Below are positions 34,683 to 43,672 of a DNA stretch of 64,000 nucleotides, one piece after another (within the stretch, counting starts at the first letter, position 1; each line of letters begins with the position of its first letter). The stretch comes from Proruminimicrobium sp964487915 (lineage in GTDB: Bacteria > Elusimicrobiota > Endomicrobiia > Endomicrobiales > Endomicrobiaceae). The position numbers and the translations under genes are program-made. Under the pieces are notes generated by a model, which worked only from the letters and a program-made list of their open reading frames with translations, did not search any database and had not been told where the DNA came from. The DNA lies in assembly GCA_964487915.1 (NCBI GenBank), contig CAZASN010000004.1, positions 1-64,000 on the forward strand, read 5' to 3'.

Positions 34683-35321
34683 ATGAAAAAATTATCGGCT
34701 TTGTTATTGATATCATTTTGTGTTTTACTGGTTTCATGTTCATCAATTCAGACAAAAACTCAAAATAGCGGCAGCGTTCAAATCAATAAAGAAACGGTAA
34801 AAGCATTTGCTCCTTTGTCCGTTTATGTTGAAAATGCTTCAAAAGAAAATCATTTTGCGCCGTCAGGGTGGATGGGAGATTACGGCGATATCAAATTAAA
34901 TACGGCCTGTGTTGAAACTCCTAAAAACGGAAAAACATGCGTTAAAATTACGTATACTCCGATGATGTCGCAAGGCGCAGGCTGGGTTGGCATTTTCTGG
35001 CAGCAGCCCGCAAACAACTGGGGCGATATGAAAGGCGGATATAATTTAACGGGAGCAAAAAAACTTACTTTCTGGGCGAGAGGAGCTGTCGGCGGAGAAA
35101 AAATATCGGAATTTAAAGTAGGCGGAATCACCGGAGAATATCCGGATTCGGATTCACAGTCAATGGGTCCCGTTGAATTAACAAAAGAATGGCAGCAGTA
35201 TACATTGGATCTTGAAGGAAAAGATTTGTCTTATATTATAGGAGGCTTTGCTTTTTCAGCTTCCAAAGACAATAATCCTAACGGATTTGTAATATATTTT
35301 GACGATATAATATTTGAATAA
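34683..35321 (+). CDS. Carbohydrate-binding-like lipoprotein, copy 3
   Basis: A 212-residue lipoprotein with lipobox LVSC (Cys19) and a mature domain nearly the same as the protein at 31693: SGWMGDYGDIKLN, FWQQPANNWGDMKGGYN, EFKVGGITGEY and terminal YFDDIIFE. By eye the two genes also match strongly at the DNA level across the domain, whereas their leader regions differ (one free secreted, one lipidated). This suggests a duplication with swapped sorting signals. AGGAG precedes ATG 34683. It begins a transcription unit with the putative glycoside hydrolase that follows after 33 bp. Confidence 0.75.
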   Translation: MKKLSALLLISFCVLLVSCSSIQTKTQNSGSVQINKETVKAFAPLSVYVENASKENHFAPSGWMGDYGDIKLNTACVETPKNGKTCVKITYTPMMSQGAGWVGIFWQQPANNWGDMKGGYNLTGAKKLTFWARGAVGGEKISEFKVGGITGEYPDSDSQSMGPVELTKEWQQYTLDLEGKDLSYIIGGFAFSASKDNNPNGFVIYFDDIIFE

Positions 35322-35354
35322 ACTGTAAATGTGCCGTAAAAATATTTTTTAAAC

Positions 35355-36830
35355 ATGAAAAAAATCTCAATACTTTTTATATTATTTTTATTCGTACAGA
35401 ACGTTTTCTGTATAGAAATTGTTTCAAAAGAATACAGGGAACAGTTTTCTCCCGAGGATTTAAAATCCGACTATTATAAATTGCAGATGAAGACGGCAAG
35501 TTTTTTTGACAGGCAGACATCGTCGGTAAACGGACTTGTCGAAAGCCACAGAGGAACATCCGTTTATTCTTATGATTTTTTTTCAAGATCTTTTATACTC
35601 GGCAGCGGAGGCGTTCTTGACGCTCAGGCGTTTATTTATGACAGCGCCATCGCTTCGCTTGCATATCTTCTTGCCGGCCAAAATAATAAAGTCGTTAAAA
35701 TTTTAAAAGTTTGCGAGAGAGAATTTTACAGCAAAAAAGACGAAAGTAAATTCGGTTTATACAATGCTTATAAAACGGATGTTCCCAGAAAAAGATGGGG
35801 GTTAACTCCCGGTATAGACGGCAACAGAGTTCATCTCGGTCCGAATATATGGATAACTATATCGGCGTTTCAATATACGGCGTTGACCGGCAAACTTGAT
35901 TTTCTGCAATTCGGATTGGACTCTTTGAAATGGGCAAGCGAAATAAAACATTATAGGTTTTCCGACGGAGAACTCGGAGCAGCCAGTATGGGATACGGCT
36001 GGACTCCTCCGGACTGGAGCAAAATTTATTCTACCGAAAATATAGTGGACCATTATGCCGCTTTAAAAATGGCCAGGGAAATATATTACAATTCAAACGT
36101 TGACGTTAAATCTTATTTTGAAAAAGCAAATTACGGCATAGAAGATATTGAAGCCGAAATAGGAAATATAGAAAGATGGCTTGTTAAACTTATATACGAT
36201 AAAAATAAAAAAACGTTCAATATGGGCTATAATGAAAGAGGAGTTGACAGAACCGACGCTCTGGATACGGTATCGTGGGCGATAACGGCTTTGACTCCCG
36301 AACGTTTAAACGAATTGGGTATAGACCCTTTTTATCTTATGGATTTTGCGGATGAGCAGTATCTTGTTACAGATAAAATAGAAAATCAGGAAATTTCGGG
36401 ATACGATTTTACGAACCAGCAGGGTAGAAGAAAAAATTACAGAATGATTTGGTTTGAAGGAACATGTTTTCATATAACGACAATTCAGGTAATGGCTGAC
36501 TATGCCGCAAAATTGGGCAAAAAAGAATTGACCGAAGAATACAGAAAGCAGGCTGTTGATCTTTTGGAAGAAGTTGAAAATGCTTCAAAATTAATAAATT
36601 TAATAGACAATTCGCTTCCTTATACGTCAAAGAAGCCTACGGAAAAACAAATTTTTACGACATTTGCCGATTATTGGGAAATTCCCAGAGGCAAAAACGG
36701 GTCATGGGTTGCTTCATCATCTTCAACAGGATGGCGGCTTATAGCTTCATCCGCTTTCAACCCTCTTCATTTTAATAAAGATACGGTTGATTATAAATTA
36801 TTCAGAAATAAAAAAGACTCTGTAAATTAA
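35355..36830 (+). CDS. Putative secreted glycoside hydrolase, alpha/alpha-toroid type
   Basis: A 491-residue exported protein (signal peptide residues 1-19, cleavage near VFC-IE). The body has repeated helical hairpins with aromatic and acidic loops, e.g. FIYDSAIASLAYLLAG, WITISAFQYTALTG, DTVSWAITAL, MIWFEGTCFHITTIQVMADYA and SSTGWRLIASSAFNPL. This pattern suits a six-hairpin glycoside hydrolase or related sugar-active enzyme. Conserved acids such as those in FEGT and DALDT may be catalytic, but I cannot name the family or substrate. It follows a carbohydrate-binding-like lipoprotein, so glycan capture and cleavage at the cell surface is plausible. No Shine-Dalgarno sequence is clear. Confidence 0.6.
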   Translation: MKKISILFILFLFVQNVFCIEIVSKEYREQFSPEDLKSDYYKLQMKTASFFDRQTSSVNGLVESHRGTSVYSYDFFSRSFILGSGGVLDAQAFIYDSAIASLAYLLAGQNNKVVKILKVCEREFYSKKDESKFGLYNAYKTDVPRKRWGLTPGIDGNRVHLGPNIWITISAFQYTALTGKLDFLQFGLDSLKWASEIKHYRFSDGELGAASMGYGWTPPDWSKIYSTENIVDHYAALKMAREIYYNSNVDVKSYFEKANYGIEDIEAEIGNIERWLVKLIYDKNKKTFNMGYNERGVDRTDALDTVSWAITALTPERLNELGIDPFYLMDFADEQYLVTDKIENQEISGYDFTNQQGRRKNYRMIWFEGTCFHITTIQVMADYAAKLGKKELTEEYRKQAVDLLEEVENASKLINLIDNSLPYTSKKPTEKQIFTTFADYWEIPRGKNGSWVASSSSTGWRLIASSAFNPLHFNKDTVDYKLFRNKKDSVN

Positions 36831-36840
36831 CAGCTTTTCA

Positions 36841-36869
36841 TTGACAAAGCGGGTGCTTTTACGTATAAT
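36841..36869 (+). promoter_or_regulatory. Consensus promoter of the pilus/secretion operon
   Basis: Perfect TTGACA (36841-36846), 17-bp spacer and perfect TATAAT (36864-36869), the strongest promoter by sequence in the window. Transcription would start near 36876, about 29 nt before the PilB-like gene. Confidence 0.9.
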
Positions 36870-36904
36870 TGTCATAGTAAAATATTTTTTTTACGGAGAG
36901 AGTA

Positions 36905-38596
36905 ATGGTTCTAGCCACGCTTAGAAAAAAGTATTTAGGTGAAGTCCTTCTTGAATCAAAAAAAATAACAAAAGAACAACTTGAAGAATGCATTAAAGAA
37001 TCCCTTGAAAGAAAAGTAAGAATCGGTGAAATTTTAGTTGAAAAAAAATATGTAACGGAAGAAGATTTATTAAAAGCGCTTTCCGTATCGTTGGGAGTTG
37101 AACGCTGCAATTTAGCCGAAATTCCTGAAGTAAACCAAACGGTTCTTGATTTAATCCCCGAGAAAATAGCAAGAAAATATTCCGCTGTTCCAATAAAAGT
37201 TAAAGATGACGCGTTGACTATAGCTATGGTTGATCCCGCCAACGTTATATTTAAAGACGATATACAAAAGATGGTCGGCAAAAAACTTTCCGTATGCCTT
37301 GCTTCCGAAAAAGACGTTCAGGAATTTATTGAAAAATATTACGTAAGAACGTCAATGAGCATTGACATAGAAGACGAGAGCGCCAAACAGCAGGGCGGAA
37401 CAAGCGACGACGATATTGCAGATACAAATGCGGATTCCGCGCCGGTCGTAAAATACGTTAATTCAATATTTTTTGACGCAATAACAAAAAGAGCCAGCGA
37501 TATCCATCTTGAACCTTTTGAAAAAGACATAAGCCTCAGAATGAGATTGGACGGTGATTTGGTGTCATTCCAGTCTCCTCAAAAAAAATATTACAACGCG
37601 ATAGTTTCCAGAATAAAAATTATGTCCGAACTGGATATAGCGGAAAGAAGGCTGCCGCAGGACGGAAAATGCCGTGTAAACATAAACGGCGTAAAAACCG
37701 ATATCCGTGTTTCAATTATTCCGACAATATGGGGCGAAAAAGTCGTTATGAGAATTTTGGCAAAAGAACTTTTTGCCAATTTGGGCATAGACAATATAGG
37801 ATTTACTCCCAGAGAAATTACTCTTTTTAAAGACGCTATAGCCGCTCCTTACGGAATGATTCTTGTTACAGGTCCTACAAGCAGCGGTAAAACTACAACG
37901 CTTTATTCCGCTCTTAAACACATCAACAGCGAGGATTTGAATATATCAACCGTAGAAGATCCCGTTGAATACGAACTTAAAGGCATAAACCAGTGTCACG
38001 TAAGGTCCGATATAGGTCTTGATTTTGCGAGATTTTTGAGAGCTTTCATGAGACAAGATCCTGATGTAATACTCGTCGGAGAAATCAGAGACAAGGAAAC
38101 GGCCCAGATTGCAATACAGGCGGCGTTGACGGGGCATTTGGTTTTTTCAACGGTTCATACCAACGATACCGTCAGTACGATTTCAAGAATGACATTTATG
38201 GGCGTGGAATCTTACTTGCTTGCGGATGCCGTTAATTTGATAGTGGCGCAAAGACTTGTAAGAATGATTTGCCCTTTCTGCAAAAAAGAAGTTAAAGATT
38301 TAAGCGATACGGTATATGAGAAACTCGGCATAGAAAAAACGGCCAAAATATATAAAGGAGCCGGATGCAAATCGTGCGATGATACCGGATATAAAGGCAG
38401 AACCGCGATTTTTGAATTATTACCGGTGACCAGCGCCATAAAAAAATTAATTACTTCAAATGCAAATGATATTGAAATAAGAGAAACGGCTCATAAAGAA
38501 GGACTTGTAACTTTAAGACAGGCCGCGGTAGCCAAAATGTTGGCCGGAATAACTACTGTTGACGAAGTATTCTCGGTAACGTCGGCCGTAAAATAA
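36905..38596 (+). CDS. pilB: PilB/GspE-type assembly ATPase
   Basis: A 563-residue hexameric ATPase that powers pilin or pseudopilin assembly from the cytoplasmic side. An N-terminal MshE-type domain (residues about 1-150, GEVLLESKKITKEQLEEC and IGEILVEKKYVTEEDL) precedes the ATPase core. Walker A GPTSSGKTTT is at about 320-329, the Asp box and VILVGEIRD Walker B at about 385-393, and the His box contains HLVFSTVHTNDT. A four-cysteine zinc site follows (CPFCKK at about 456 and CKSCDD at about 488). Complete, no missing catalytic residue. It is the first gene of an operon running to 41938. No PilT-type retraction ATPase is present here. Confidence 0.95.
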   Translation: MVLATLRKKYLGEVLLESKKITKEQLEECIKESLERKVRIGEILVEKKYVTEEDLLKALSVSLGVERCNLAEIPEVNQTVLDLIPEKIARKYSAVPIKVKDDALTIAMVDPANVIFKDDIQKMVGKKLSVCLASEKDVQEFIEKYYVRTSMSIDIEDESAKQQGGTSDDDIADTNADSAPVVKYVNSIFFDAITKRASDIHLEPFEKDISLRMRLDGDLVSFQSPQKKYYNAIVSRIKIMSELDIAERRLPQDGKCRVNINGVKTDIRVSIIPTIWGEKVVMRILAKELFANLGIDNIGFTPREITLFKDAIAAPYGMILVTGPTSSGKTTTLYSALKHINSEDLNISTVEDPVEYELKGINQCHVRSDIGLDFARFLRAFMRQDPDVILVGEIRDKETAQIAIQAALTGHLVFSTVHTNDTVSTISRMTFMGVESYLLADAVNLIVAQRLVRMICPFCKKEVKDLSDTVYEKLGIEKTAKIYKGAGCKSCDDTGYKGRTAIFELLPVTSAIKKLITSNANDIEIRETAHKEGLVTLRQAAVAKMLAGITTVDEVFSVTSAVK

Positions 38597-38612
38597 ATTG
38601 TAAGGATAATTT

Positions 38613-39851
38613 ATGAATAAGTTTACCTACAAAGTAATGGATCAGGCGGGCCAGGTTATTACCGGCAAAGAAGAATCGGATTCAAAAAACCAGTTGATGG
38701 AAAAATTGAAAATAAGCGGATTTACGGTTTTGGAAGTAAAAGAAGAAATCGGTTTGTTTTCAAAATTAAATTCCATAAATCTATCCGGCGGGAAAAAATC
38801 AAGCGGTAAAGTAAAAGGCGATGAAATTGCCGTGTTTTGCCGTCAGATGGCTACTCTTGTAAATGCCGGCGTAAACATATTGGACGCGGTAAGCGATATA
38901 GCGATAATGATGAGCAATCCGTATTTCTCTCTGACTTTAAAGAAAGTCGCAGAATCCGTAAAAGCCGGTAAAACTTTATCAGAATCATTATCCGAATATC
39001 CTAAAATTTTTGACAATGCTTTTCTTTCGATGGTCTTGGTAGGTGAAAAATCCGGCAAACTGTCCGAGGTTTTAGAAGATCTTGCGACATATATGGAAAA
39101 AACAGTTAAACTGAGAAGAAAAATCAAATCGGCGGCTTCATATCCTGTTTTTGTCGGCTGTTTTTTTATTTTGGTTTTTTTCGGTTTGGTTCTGGGACTT
39201 ATACCTAAATTTGAAGAAATGTTTGCATCATTCGGCGCTACGCTTCCGCTGCCAACCAGAATTGTTATGGGTTTCAGCAGATTTGTAATCGCCAAAATGC
39301 CGTTTTTAATTCTTACGATTATTATAGCTGTAATAGCTTTTAAAATCATTACGAAAAGTCCGCAGGGCAAAATGGCATGGCATAAGTTATTTTTTAAGGT
39401 GCCGATATTTTCAACGATATATACAAAAATGGTTTTTGCAAGATTTTTTCAGACGCTGTCAACTCTTATAAAAAGCGGCGTTGACATCGTTTCTTCTCTG
39501 CAAATTGCAACCGGTACGGTCAACAATACTTATGTAAGAAGTCTGCTTGTAGACATAAGAGAAGGAGTTATAGCCGGAGAAACTTTCTCAAGTAAAATGG
39601 ACGAGCATGTTTTGTTCCCAAAGATAATAGTCAGAATGACGGCGGTAGGTGAAAAATCGGGACAGCTTGACGAGATGTTTGAAAAAATAACAGATTATTA
39701 TTCGGATGAAGTTGATGTCGCCGTTGCGACATTAAGCTCCGTTGTAGAACCGGTGTTAATTATATTTTTAGGCTTTATAGTCGGTATTGCGGTTATAGCG
39801 CTGTATCTGCCTATATTTAATATGGCGGGAGCAATGTCAGGTGGAATGTAA
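38613..39851 (+). CDS. pilC: PilC/GspF-type inner-membrane platform protein
   Basis: A 412-residue polytopic protein of the PilC/GspF family, the membrane platform that couples the ATPase to the growing pilus. Two GspF domains are visible: FCRQMATLVNAGVNILDAV (from about residue 75) and FARFFQTLSTLIKSGVDIVSSL (from about 275), each followed by GEKSGKL/GEKSGQL and then membrane helices (about 170-195, 220-245 and the C-terminal hydrophobic stretch near 375-400). Length is typical. Start ATG 38613 has AAGGA upstream. Its end overlaps the first pseudopilin gene by 11 bp. Confidence 0.95.
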   Translation: MNKFTYKVMDQAGQVITGKEESDSKNQLMEKLKISGFTVLEVKEEIGLFSKLNSINLSGGKKSSGKVKGDEIAVFCRQMATLVNAGVNILDAVSDIAIMMSNPYFSLTLKKVAESVKAGKTLSESLSEYPKIFDNAFLSMVLVGEKSGKLSEVLEDLATYMEKTVKLRRKIKSAASYPVFVGCFFILVFFGLVLGLIPKFEEMFASFGATLPLPTRIVMGFSRFVIAKMPFLILTIIIAVIAFKIITKSPQGKMAWHKLFFKVPIFSTIYTKMVFARFFQTLSTLIKSGVDIVSSLQIATGTVNNTYVRSLLVDIREGVIAGETFSSKMDEHVLFPKIIVRMTAVGEKSGQLDEMFEKITDYYSDEVDVAVATLSSVVEPVLIIFLGFIVGIAVIALYLPIFNMAGAMSGGM

Positions 39852-40266
39852 AATAAAAAATAACCTAGGATTTGGTCTTATTGAAACGATAGTCGTTATA
39901 ATAATAGTTGCTGTCGTTATGGTTGTAGCCGTTTCATTTAAACCGGTCATCTTTAAAAAAGCCGCCATGAAAGAAGGAATGCAGCTTATGGAGCAAATTG
40001 ACGTACAGACAAAGTTATACAGGGCAAAAAACGGTACAATTCCGACTATAATAAAAACAGGGAGTTCTTCGGTAATTAATGTCACGGCGTTTCAAAACAA
40101 ATATTTTAAAGAATTTGCCCTTTCTTACGCAAGCGGCAATAATTTTACGGTGAATGTTTACGGCAGCGATTTGGCAAACGGAGTTACTTTAAGAGCGGTT
40201 ATAAATTCAACTACATCAAGCAAACAAAATTTGTCACAGGGACAAGTTGAAATATATGGTTTATAA
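39841..40266 (+). CDS. Type IV pilin-like protein (pseudopilin) 1
   Basis: A 141-residue prepilin. A short basic leader ends in Gly10, followed by FGLIETIVVIIIVAVVMVVA, the classic methylated N-terminus with Glu at position +5 and a hydrophobic spine. Prepilin peptidase would cut after Gly10. The rest is a small globular domain. The only suitable start is GTG 39841, inside the end of the platform gene. The prepilin peptidase itself is not in this window. Which pseudopilin (major or minor) this is cannot be told. Confidence 0.85.
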   Translation: MECKIKNNLGFGLIETIVVIIIVAVVMVVAVSFKPVIFKKAAMKEGMQLMEQIDVQTKLYRAKNGTIPTIIKTGSSSVINVTAFQNKYFKEFALSYASGNNFTVNVYGSDLANGVTLRAVINSTTSSKQNLSQGQVEIYGL

Positions 40267-40684
40267 AAAAACAGGATTAACATTAATAGAAATACTGGTG
40301 TCTATAGTATTAACCGTTATGGTTATGGTTTACGGACTCGGTTTTTTTACGGCTGCTTGGAAATTTCAAACGGAAGCGATTGATTATAATATTGTCTTAA
40401 ACAAAGTCCAAACAATGGTTGAAGAGATGAAATATAAAATACATGAAGCTTCACCTGTTATAGATACGACGGAATTATATTATGTGCAGACGCCTTCAAG
40501 CAAAACGGTAGAAATAACAAGAACAGTAGGAATAGACGCCACGTTGGGAGGAGCAAGTTACTGTCATAAGGTAGACGTATTGGCGACATGGCCAGTCAAA
40601 AATCCGGACGGAACTGAACTCGGCGTTGACAACAGGCATAAAATATCAATTAAAACTCATATGACGGTGCCTTATGGTAAATAG
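40256..40684 (+). CDS. Pseudopilin 2 (GspI/PilV-like by position)
   Basis: A 142-residue prepilin with leader MVYKKTG and mature start LTLIEILVSIVLTVMVMVYG, including the +5 Glu. ATG 40256 gives a leader of normal length, so it was preferred to an upstream TTG at 40247. It overlaps the previous gene by 11 bp. The globular part includes YCHKVDVLATWPVKNPDGTE, resembling the DIWV-type edge strand of minor pseudopilins. Assigned to the GspI/PilV slot by order only. Confidence 0.8.
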   Translation: MVYKKTGLTLIEILVSIVLTVMVMVYGLGFFTAAWKFQTEAIDYNIVLNKVQTMVEEMKYKIHEASPVIDTTELYYVQTPSSKTVEITRTVGIDATLGGASYCHKVDVLATWPVKNPDGTELGVDNRHKISIKTHMTVPYGK

Positions 40685-41357
40685 AAAAGGTTTTACTCTT
40701 ATAGAAGTTTTAGTTTCAATAATTTTAGCCGGAATAATAGTGTATTTTTTATATATTCTGCTTTTGACTTCTTACGAAAGTTATAAAACTCTTTCGGGAG
40801 TCGCCAAAGAAACAAGCGATATAAGACTTTGCGAGACTTATCTGAGAAAATCAATAGAAAACGCGTGTTATATAAATATAGAACCTACTGCGGCGGCGTC
40901 TCAGGCAACTGCTCTTAATTTCGGCAGGCAGGAACTTTACTGGGACACCGGAACCGGAACGATAAAAAATAGATATGTCCTTGATAAGTATATCGTTAAA
41001 GACAGCACAGATCCTGTTAAATCGGGAAGATTTTATCTTGATACTACGTACGAATGCAACCAAGTTCCTAATACAAGAGATACGACAAAAGAAGGAAATT
41101 ACGAGCTTTTGCTGCAGATATATTATACGGACTCAGATTACAGTATTACGGGGCATACTCTTGTAAGCGAAGAACAACTGCTGACAGGTTTAAAACTGGC
41201 TTATTATTTTATACCTTCAAATACGCTTGGCGGCGTTAACAGGTTTACGCTTGTAAAGATTGGTTTGGATTTTGATGATACTTTGGCGACCGGCGAGGTT
41301 TACAGAAATACAAGATTATTTCATTTTGCCGCAAGAGGCTACGGGTTACCGTCATGA
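40674..41357 (+). CDS. Pseudopilin 3 (GspJ/PilW-like)
   Basis: A 227-residue prepilin with leader MVNRKG and mature start FTLIEVLVSIILAGIIVYFL, including the +5 Glu. Its larger globular domain and position after a smaller pseudopilin fit a GspJ or PilW type minor pseudopilin. It overlaps the previous gene by 11 bp and the next by 4 bp (ATGA), so the minor pseudopilins are translated as a coupled set, as expected for proteins that assemble into a tip complex. Confidence 0.8.
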   Translation: MVNRKGFTLIEVLVSIILAGIIVYFLYILLLTSYESYKTLSGVAKETSDIRLCETYLRKSIENACYINIEPTAAASQATALNFGRQELYWDTGTGTIKNRYVLDKYIVKDSTDPVKSGRFYLDTTYECNQVPNTRDTTKEGNYELLLQIYYTDSDYSITGHTLVSEEQLLTGLKLAYYFIPSNTLGGVNRFTLVKIGLDFDDTLATGEVYRNTRLFHFAARGYGLPS

Positions 41358-41938
41358 TAAAAAATAATAAAGGCGCAGTGATTATTGTTACCGTGGTATC
41401 AATGTTTATACTGACTATAATAGGCTTTGTATGTATTGAAATGTTTATAGCCCAAAATATGTTGGTTGCCGCCGATGTCGCAAAAATAAGGACTTTTTAT
41501 GCGGCCGACGGAGTCGTTGAAATGCTGAGAGGCCAGATTAACAGATTTTGTCCTGATGATAATCTAACAAATTATGTTGATGCCGCTATTCCTCCGTTGG
41601 GCAGTACAGCAGCTTGGAGCCGAGCGACTGAAATTAATACAATAATAGCCGCCGGATATGACACTACTCCGACATTCCCGGTCGTATGCGCGCGAGTGGA
41701 AATACGCAGAGTGAATTCTCCTCCTAGTTCATACGTTGATTTTTCAACTACGACGGCAGTTCAATATTACAGAATAATGGGAGTTTCTTCAGTAACCGTT
41801 AATTCCGATGTTATATATTCTACGGTGTCATATTATTTTTACGTGTCAAGTATGACGCCCGGTAATGTGTGGCGAAAACGTTTTGCGGGATGGAGAGAAC
41901 ACAAAACCATACAAAATGACACGGGACTTATACAATAG
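41354..41938 (+). CDS. Pseudopilin-like protein (GspK/PilX-like)
   Basis: A 194-residue protein with a basic leader (MIKNNKG) and a hydrophobic N-terminal helix AVIIVTVVSMFILTIIGFVCIEMF. It lacks the +5 Glu of the other pseudopilins, the feature typical of GspK/PilX tip proteins. The AADGVVEMLRGQINRF segment resembles the start of PilX-type N-terminal regions. It is the last gene before a new promoter near 41976. Confidence 0.75.
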   Translation: MIKNNKGAVIIVTVVSMFILTIIGFVCIEMFIAQNMLVAADVAKIRTFYAADGVVEMLRGQINRFCPDDNLTNYVDAAIPPLGSTAAWSRATEINTIIAAGYDTTPTFPVVCARVEIRRVNSPPSSYVDFSTTTAVQYYRIMGVSSVTVNSDVIYSTVSYYFYVSSMTPGNVWRKRFAGWREHKTIQNDTGLIQ

Positions 41939-41975
41939 CTTCATTATTTTATTGAGCGATTTAACTTTTTTTATA

Positions 41976-42003
41976 TTGAAATAAAAACAAAATATAGTAT
42001 AAT
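41976..42003 (+). promoter_or_regulatory. Promoter of the pilM-secretin operon
   Basis: TTGAAA at 41976-41981 and TATAAT at 41998-42003 with a 16-bp spacer, placed in the 109-bp gap between the pseudopilins and the PilM-like gene. Start near 42010. Confidence 0.65.
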
Positions 42004-42047
42004 CAAAGAGTATGATTTTTTAGAATTATAAAGGTTTAAGGGGGATT

Positions 42048-43079
42048 GTGTTGTTCGGAATAGATTTAGGCTCAAAATATATAAAAGTATGTAAATTTAT
42101 CGGTCAGCAAAATGAATCTGCGCTATCTGTTTTATGCGCGATGAAATACGTTAAAAATAACATAGATGACCAAAAAAAGACTTTAACCGATATTATGAAC
42201 GAATTGAATATCAGGGATAATTATTTTATTTCGGTTAACAGCACTGATACGATTTCGCGCAATGTAATCCTGCCTAAATCAATAAAACAAAAAGATATGG
42301 ATGCCGCAGTTTTAACTAATATTGAACAAAGCGTTCATGATGATTTAAATAAAATGTTTAAATCTTATATGGTAACAAAAGAATTATCCGATAAAGAAAA
42401 CAACATATTATTTATCGCAACGCCTAAGAAAAAAATAAATGAAAAAATTCAGGTTGTAAATGAAATTACTACAGCCCGTTTAGTAGGAGTATCGATAGAT
42501 GCAATAGCTTTAACAAATGCTTTTAACGCATTCGGTCCTCAATACAAATCGGAAGAGACTTTAATTCTGGTAAACGTAGGGGATTTGTTTACAAATATAG
42601 TCGTTTTGCATAAGCAGGAAATAGTTTTTATGAAAGATATTGCTTTCGGCGGAGCGGATATTACCAAGGAGATAGCAAGTTTATACGCACAGCCGAAAGA
42701 TTTGTCTGAACATTCAAAAAAACAGCCGATATCTGACGATTTGGCGGAATACCTGAAAAGAAACGATGATTTATGGGACAAAGTAGGATTAAGCATAAAA
42801 GGAGTTTTTAAAAAGAGTTCGGCCAATCTTTTGGAAACCATATTCAGAACGATAGAATATTGCATTACAAGGCAGGCCATAGTCGCCGTTGACAGAATAG
42901 TTTTAACCGGCGGAGGTTCCGTCGTTAAAGGATTTGATTCTTTTATAAAAGATACGCTGGGAATCCCTACTGAGAAATGGAATCCTTTTGAAAACAATAA
43001 AGTTCAGGGAACAGTTAAGAAAGAATACGGTTTTTTTATGCCGGTAGCTTTGGGGCTGGCATTGGAAAAGGATAATTGA
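42048..43079 (+). CDS. pilM: PilM-like actin-fold protein
   Basis: A 343-residue cytoplasmic protein of the PilM/FtsA-like actin fold, which binds the PilN N-terminus and links the alignment complex to the motor. It has the nucleotide-binding GIDLGSKYIKV at the start and ILTGGGSVVKGF near residue 285. It starts from GTG 42048 (or TTG 42051) behind AAGGGGG. The stop overlaps the start region of pilN. PilM is usual in type IV pilus systems and absent from classic type II secretion, where GspL replaces it. Confidence 0.88.
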   Translation: MLFGIDLGSKYIKVCKFIGQQNESALSVLCAMKYVKNNIDDQKKTLTDIMNELNIRDNYFISVNSTDTISRNVILPKSIKQKDMDAAVLTNIEQSVHDDLNKMFKSYMVTKELSDKENNILFIATPKKKINEKIQVVNEITTARLVGVSIDAIALTNAFNAFGPQYKSEETLILVNVGDLFTNIVVLHKQEIVFMKDIAFGGADITKEIASLYAQPKDLSEHSKKQPISDDLAEYLKRNDDLWDKVGLSIKGVFKKSSANLLETIFRTIEYCITRQAIVAVDRIVLTGGGSVVKGFDSFIKDTLGIPTEKWNPFENNKVQGTVKKEYGFFMPVALGLALEKDN

Positions 43080-43081
43080 TA

Positions 43082-43672
43082 ATGTACTATAAAGTAAATT
43101 TAGCGACCGAAGTAATCAAAAGCAACCAGTTAAAATTTAAAGTTTTTAAGGTTGTTAATTATATTACTTTAGTTATCGGACTTACTGTTTTAGGATTGGC
43201 AGGGTATACCGTCTATAACAATGTGGCAATCGGTAAATTGGAATCGCAGATTACGAATTTAATCAATACGATTGACAATAAAAGAAGCGCCGAAGTGCTG
43301 CAGATGGAACAATTATGGGGTGAATATGATTCAAAACTTTCAGCGGTTTCCGAAATGCTTTCAAATTCAACAAAATACGGATTAATGCTTAAAGAGTTTG
43401 CAAATAATTTGCCTTCCGAAGCGATAGCAACCTCAATATCCGTATCAGGCGATAACATGAATATTTCGGTAAATGTACCTCAGAATGTAATGAGTAAGTT
43501 AAAAAGTTTTTATGATTATACAGATGAATTGAAATCGTCGTTTGAGAAATCATTTTTCATAAACGCAGGCAGTATAAAAATCGCATCCTGGATAACGGAA
43601 CCTGATAAGAAAAAACCGGGTTTTGAAACTCTTAACCTTCAGTTTCAGATTTCTTCGAGGAAGAGATTATGA
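43082..43672 (+). CDS. pilN: PilN-like alignment complex protein
   Basis: A 196-residue bitopic membrane protein. The first residues MYYKVNLATEV match the conserved PilN N-terminus (which docks into PilM); then come a membrane helix (about residues 23-43), a coiled coil and a small periplasmic fold with DNMNISVNVPQ. ATG 43082 places the VNL motif at the very N-terminus as in the family; an upstream TTG at 43076 is also possible. The end overlaps the next gene (ATGA). Confidence 0.85.
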   Translation: MYYKVNLATEVIKSNQLKFKVFKVVNYITLVIGLTVLGLAGYTVYNNVAIGKLESQITNLINTIDNKRSAEVLQMEQLWGEYDSKLSAVSEMLSNSTKYGLMLKEFANNLPSEAIATSISVSGDNMNISVNVPQNVMSKLKSFYDYTDELKSSFEKSFFINAGSIKIASWITEPDKKKPGFETLNLQFQISSRKRL

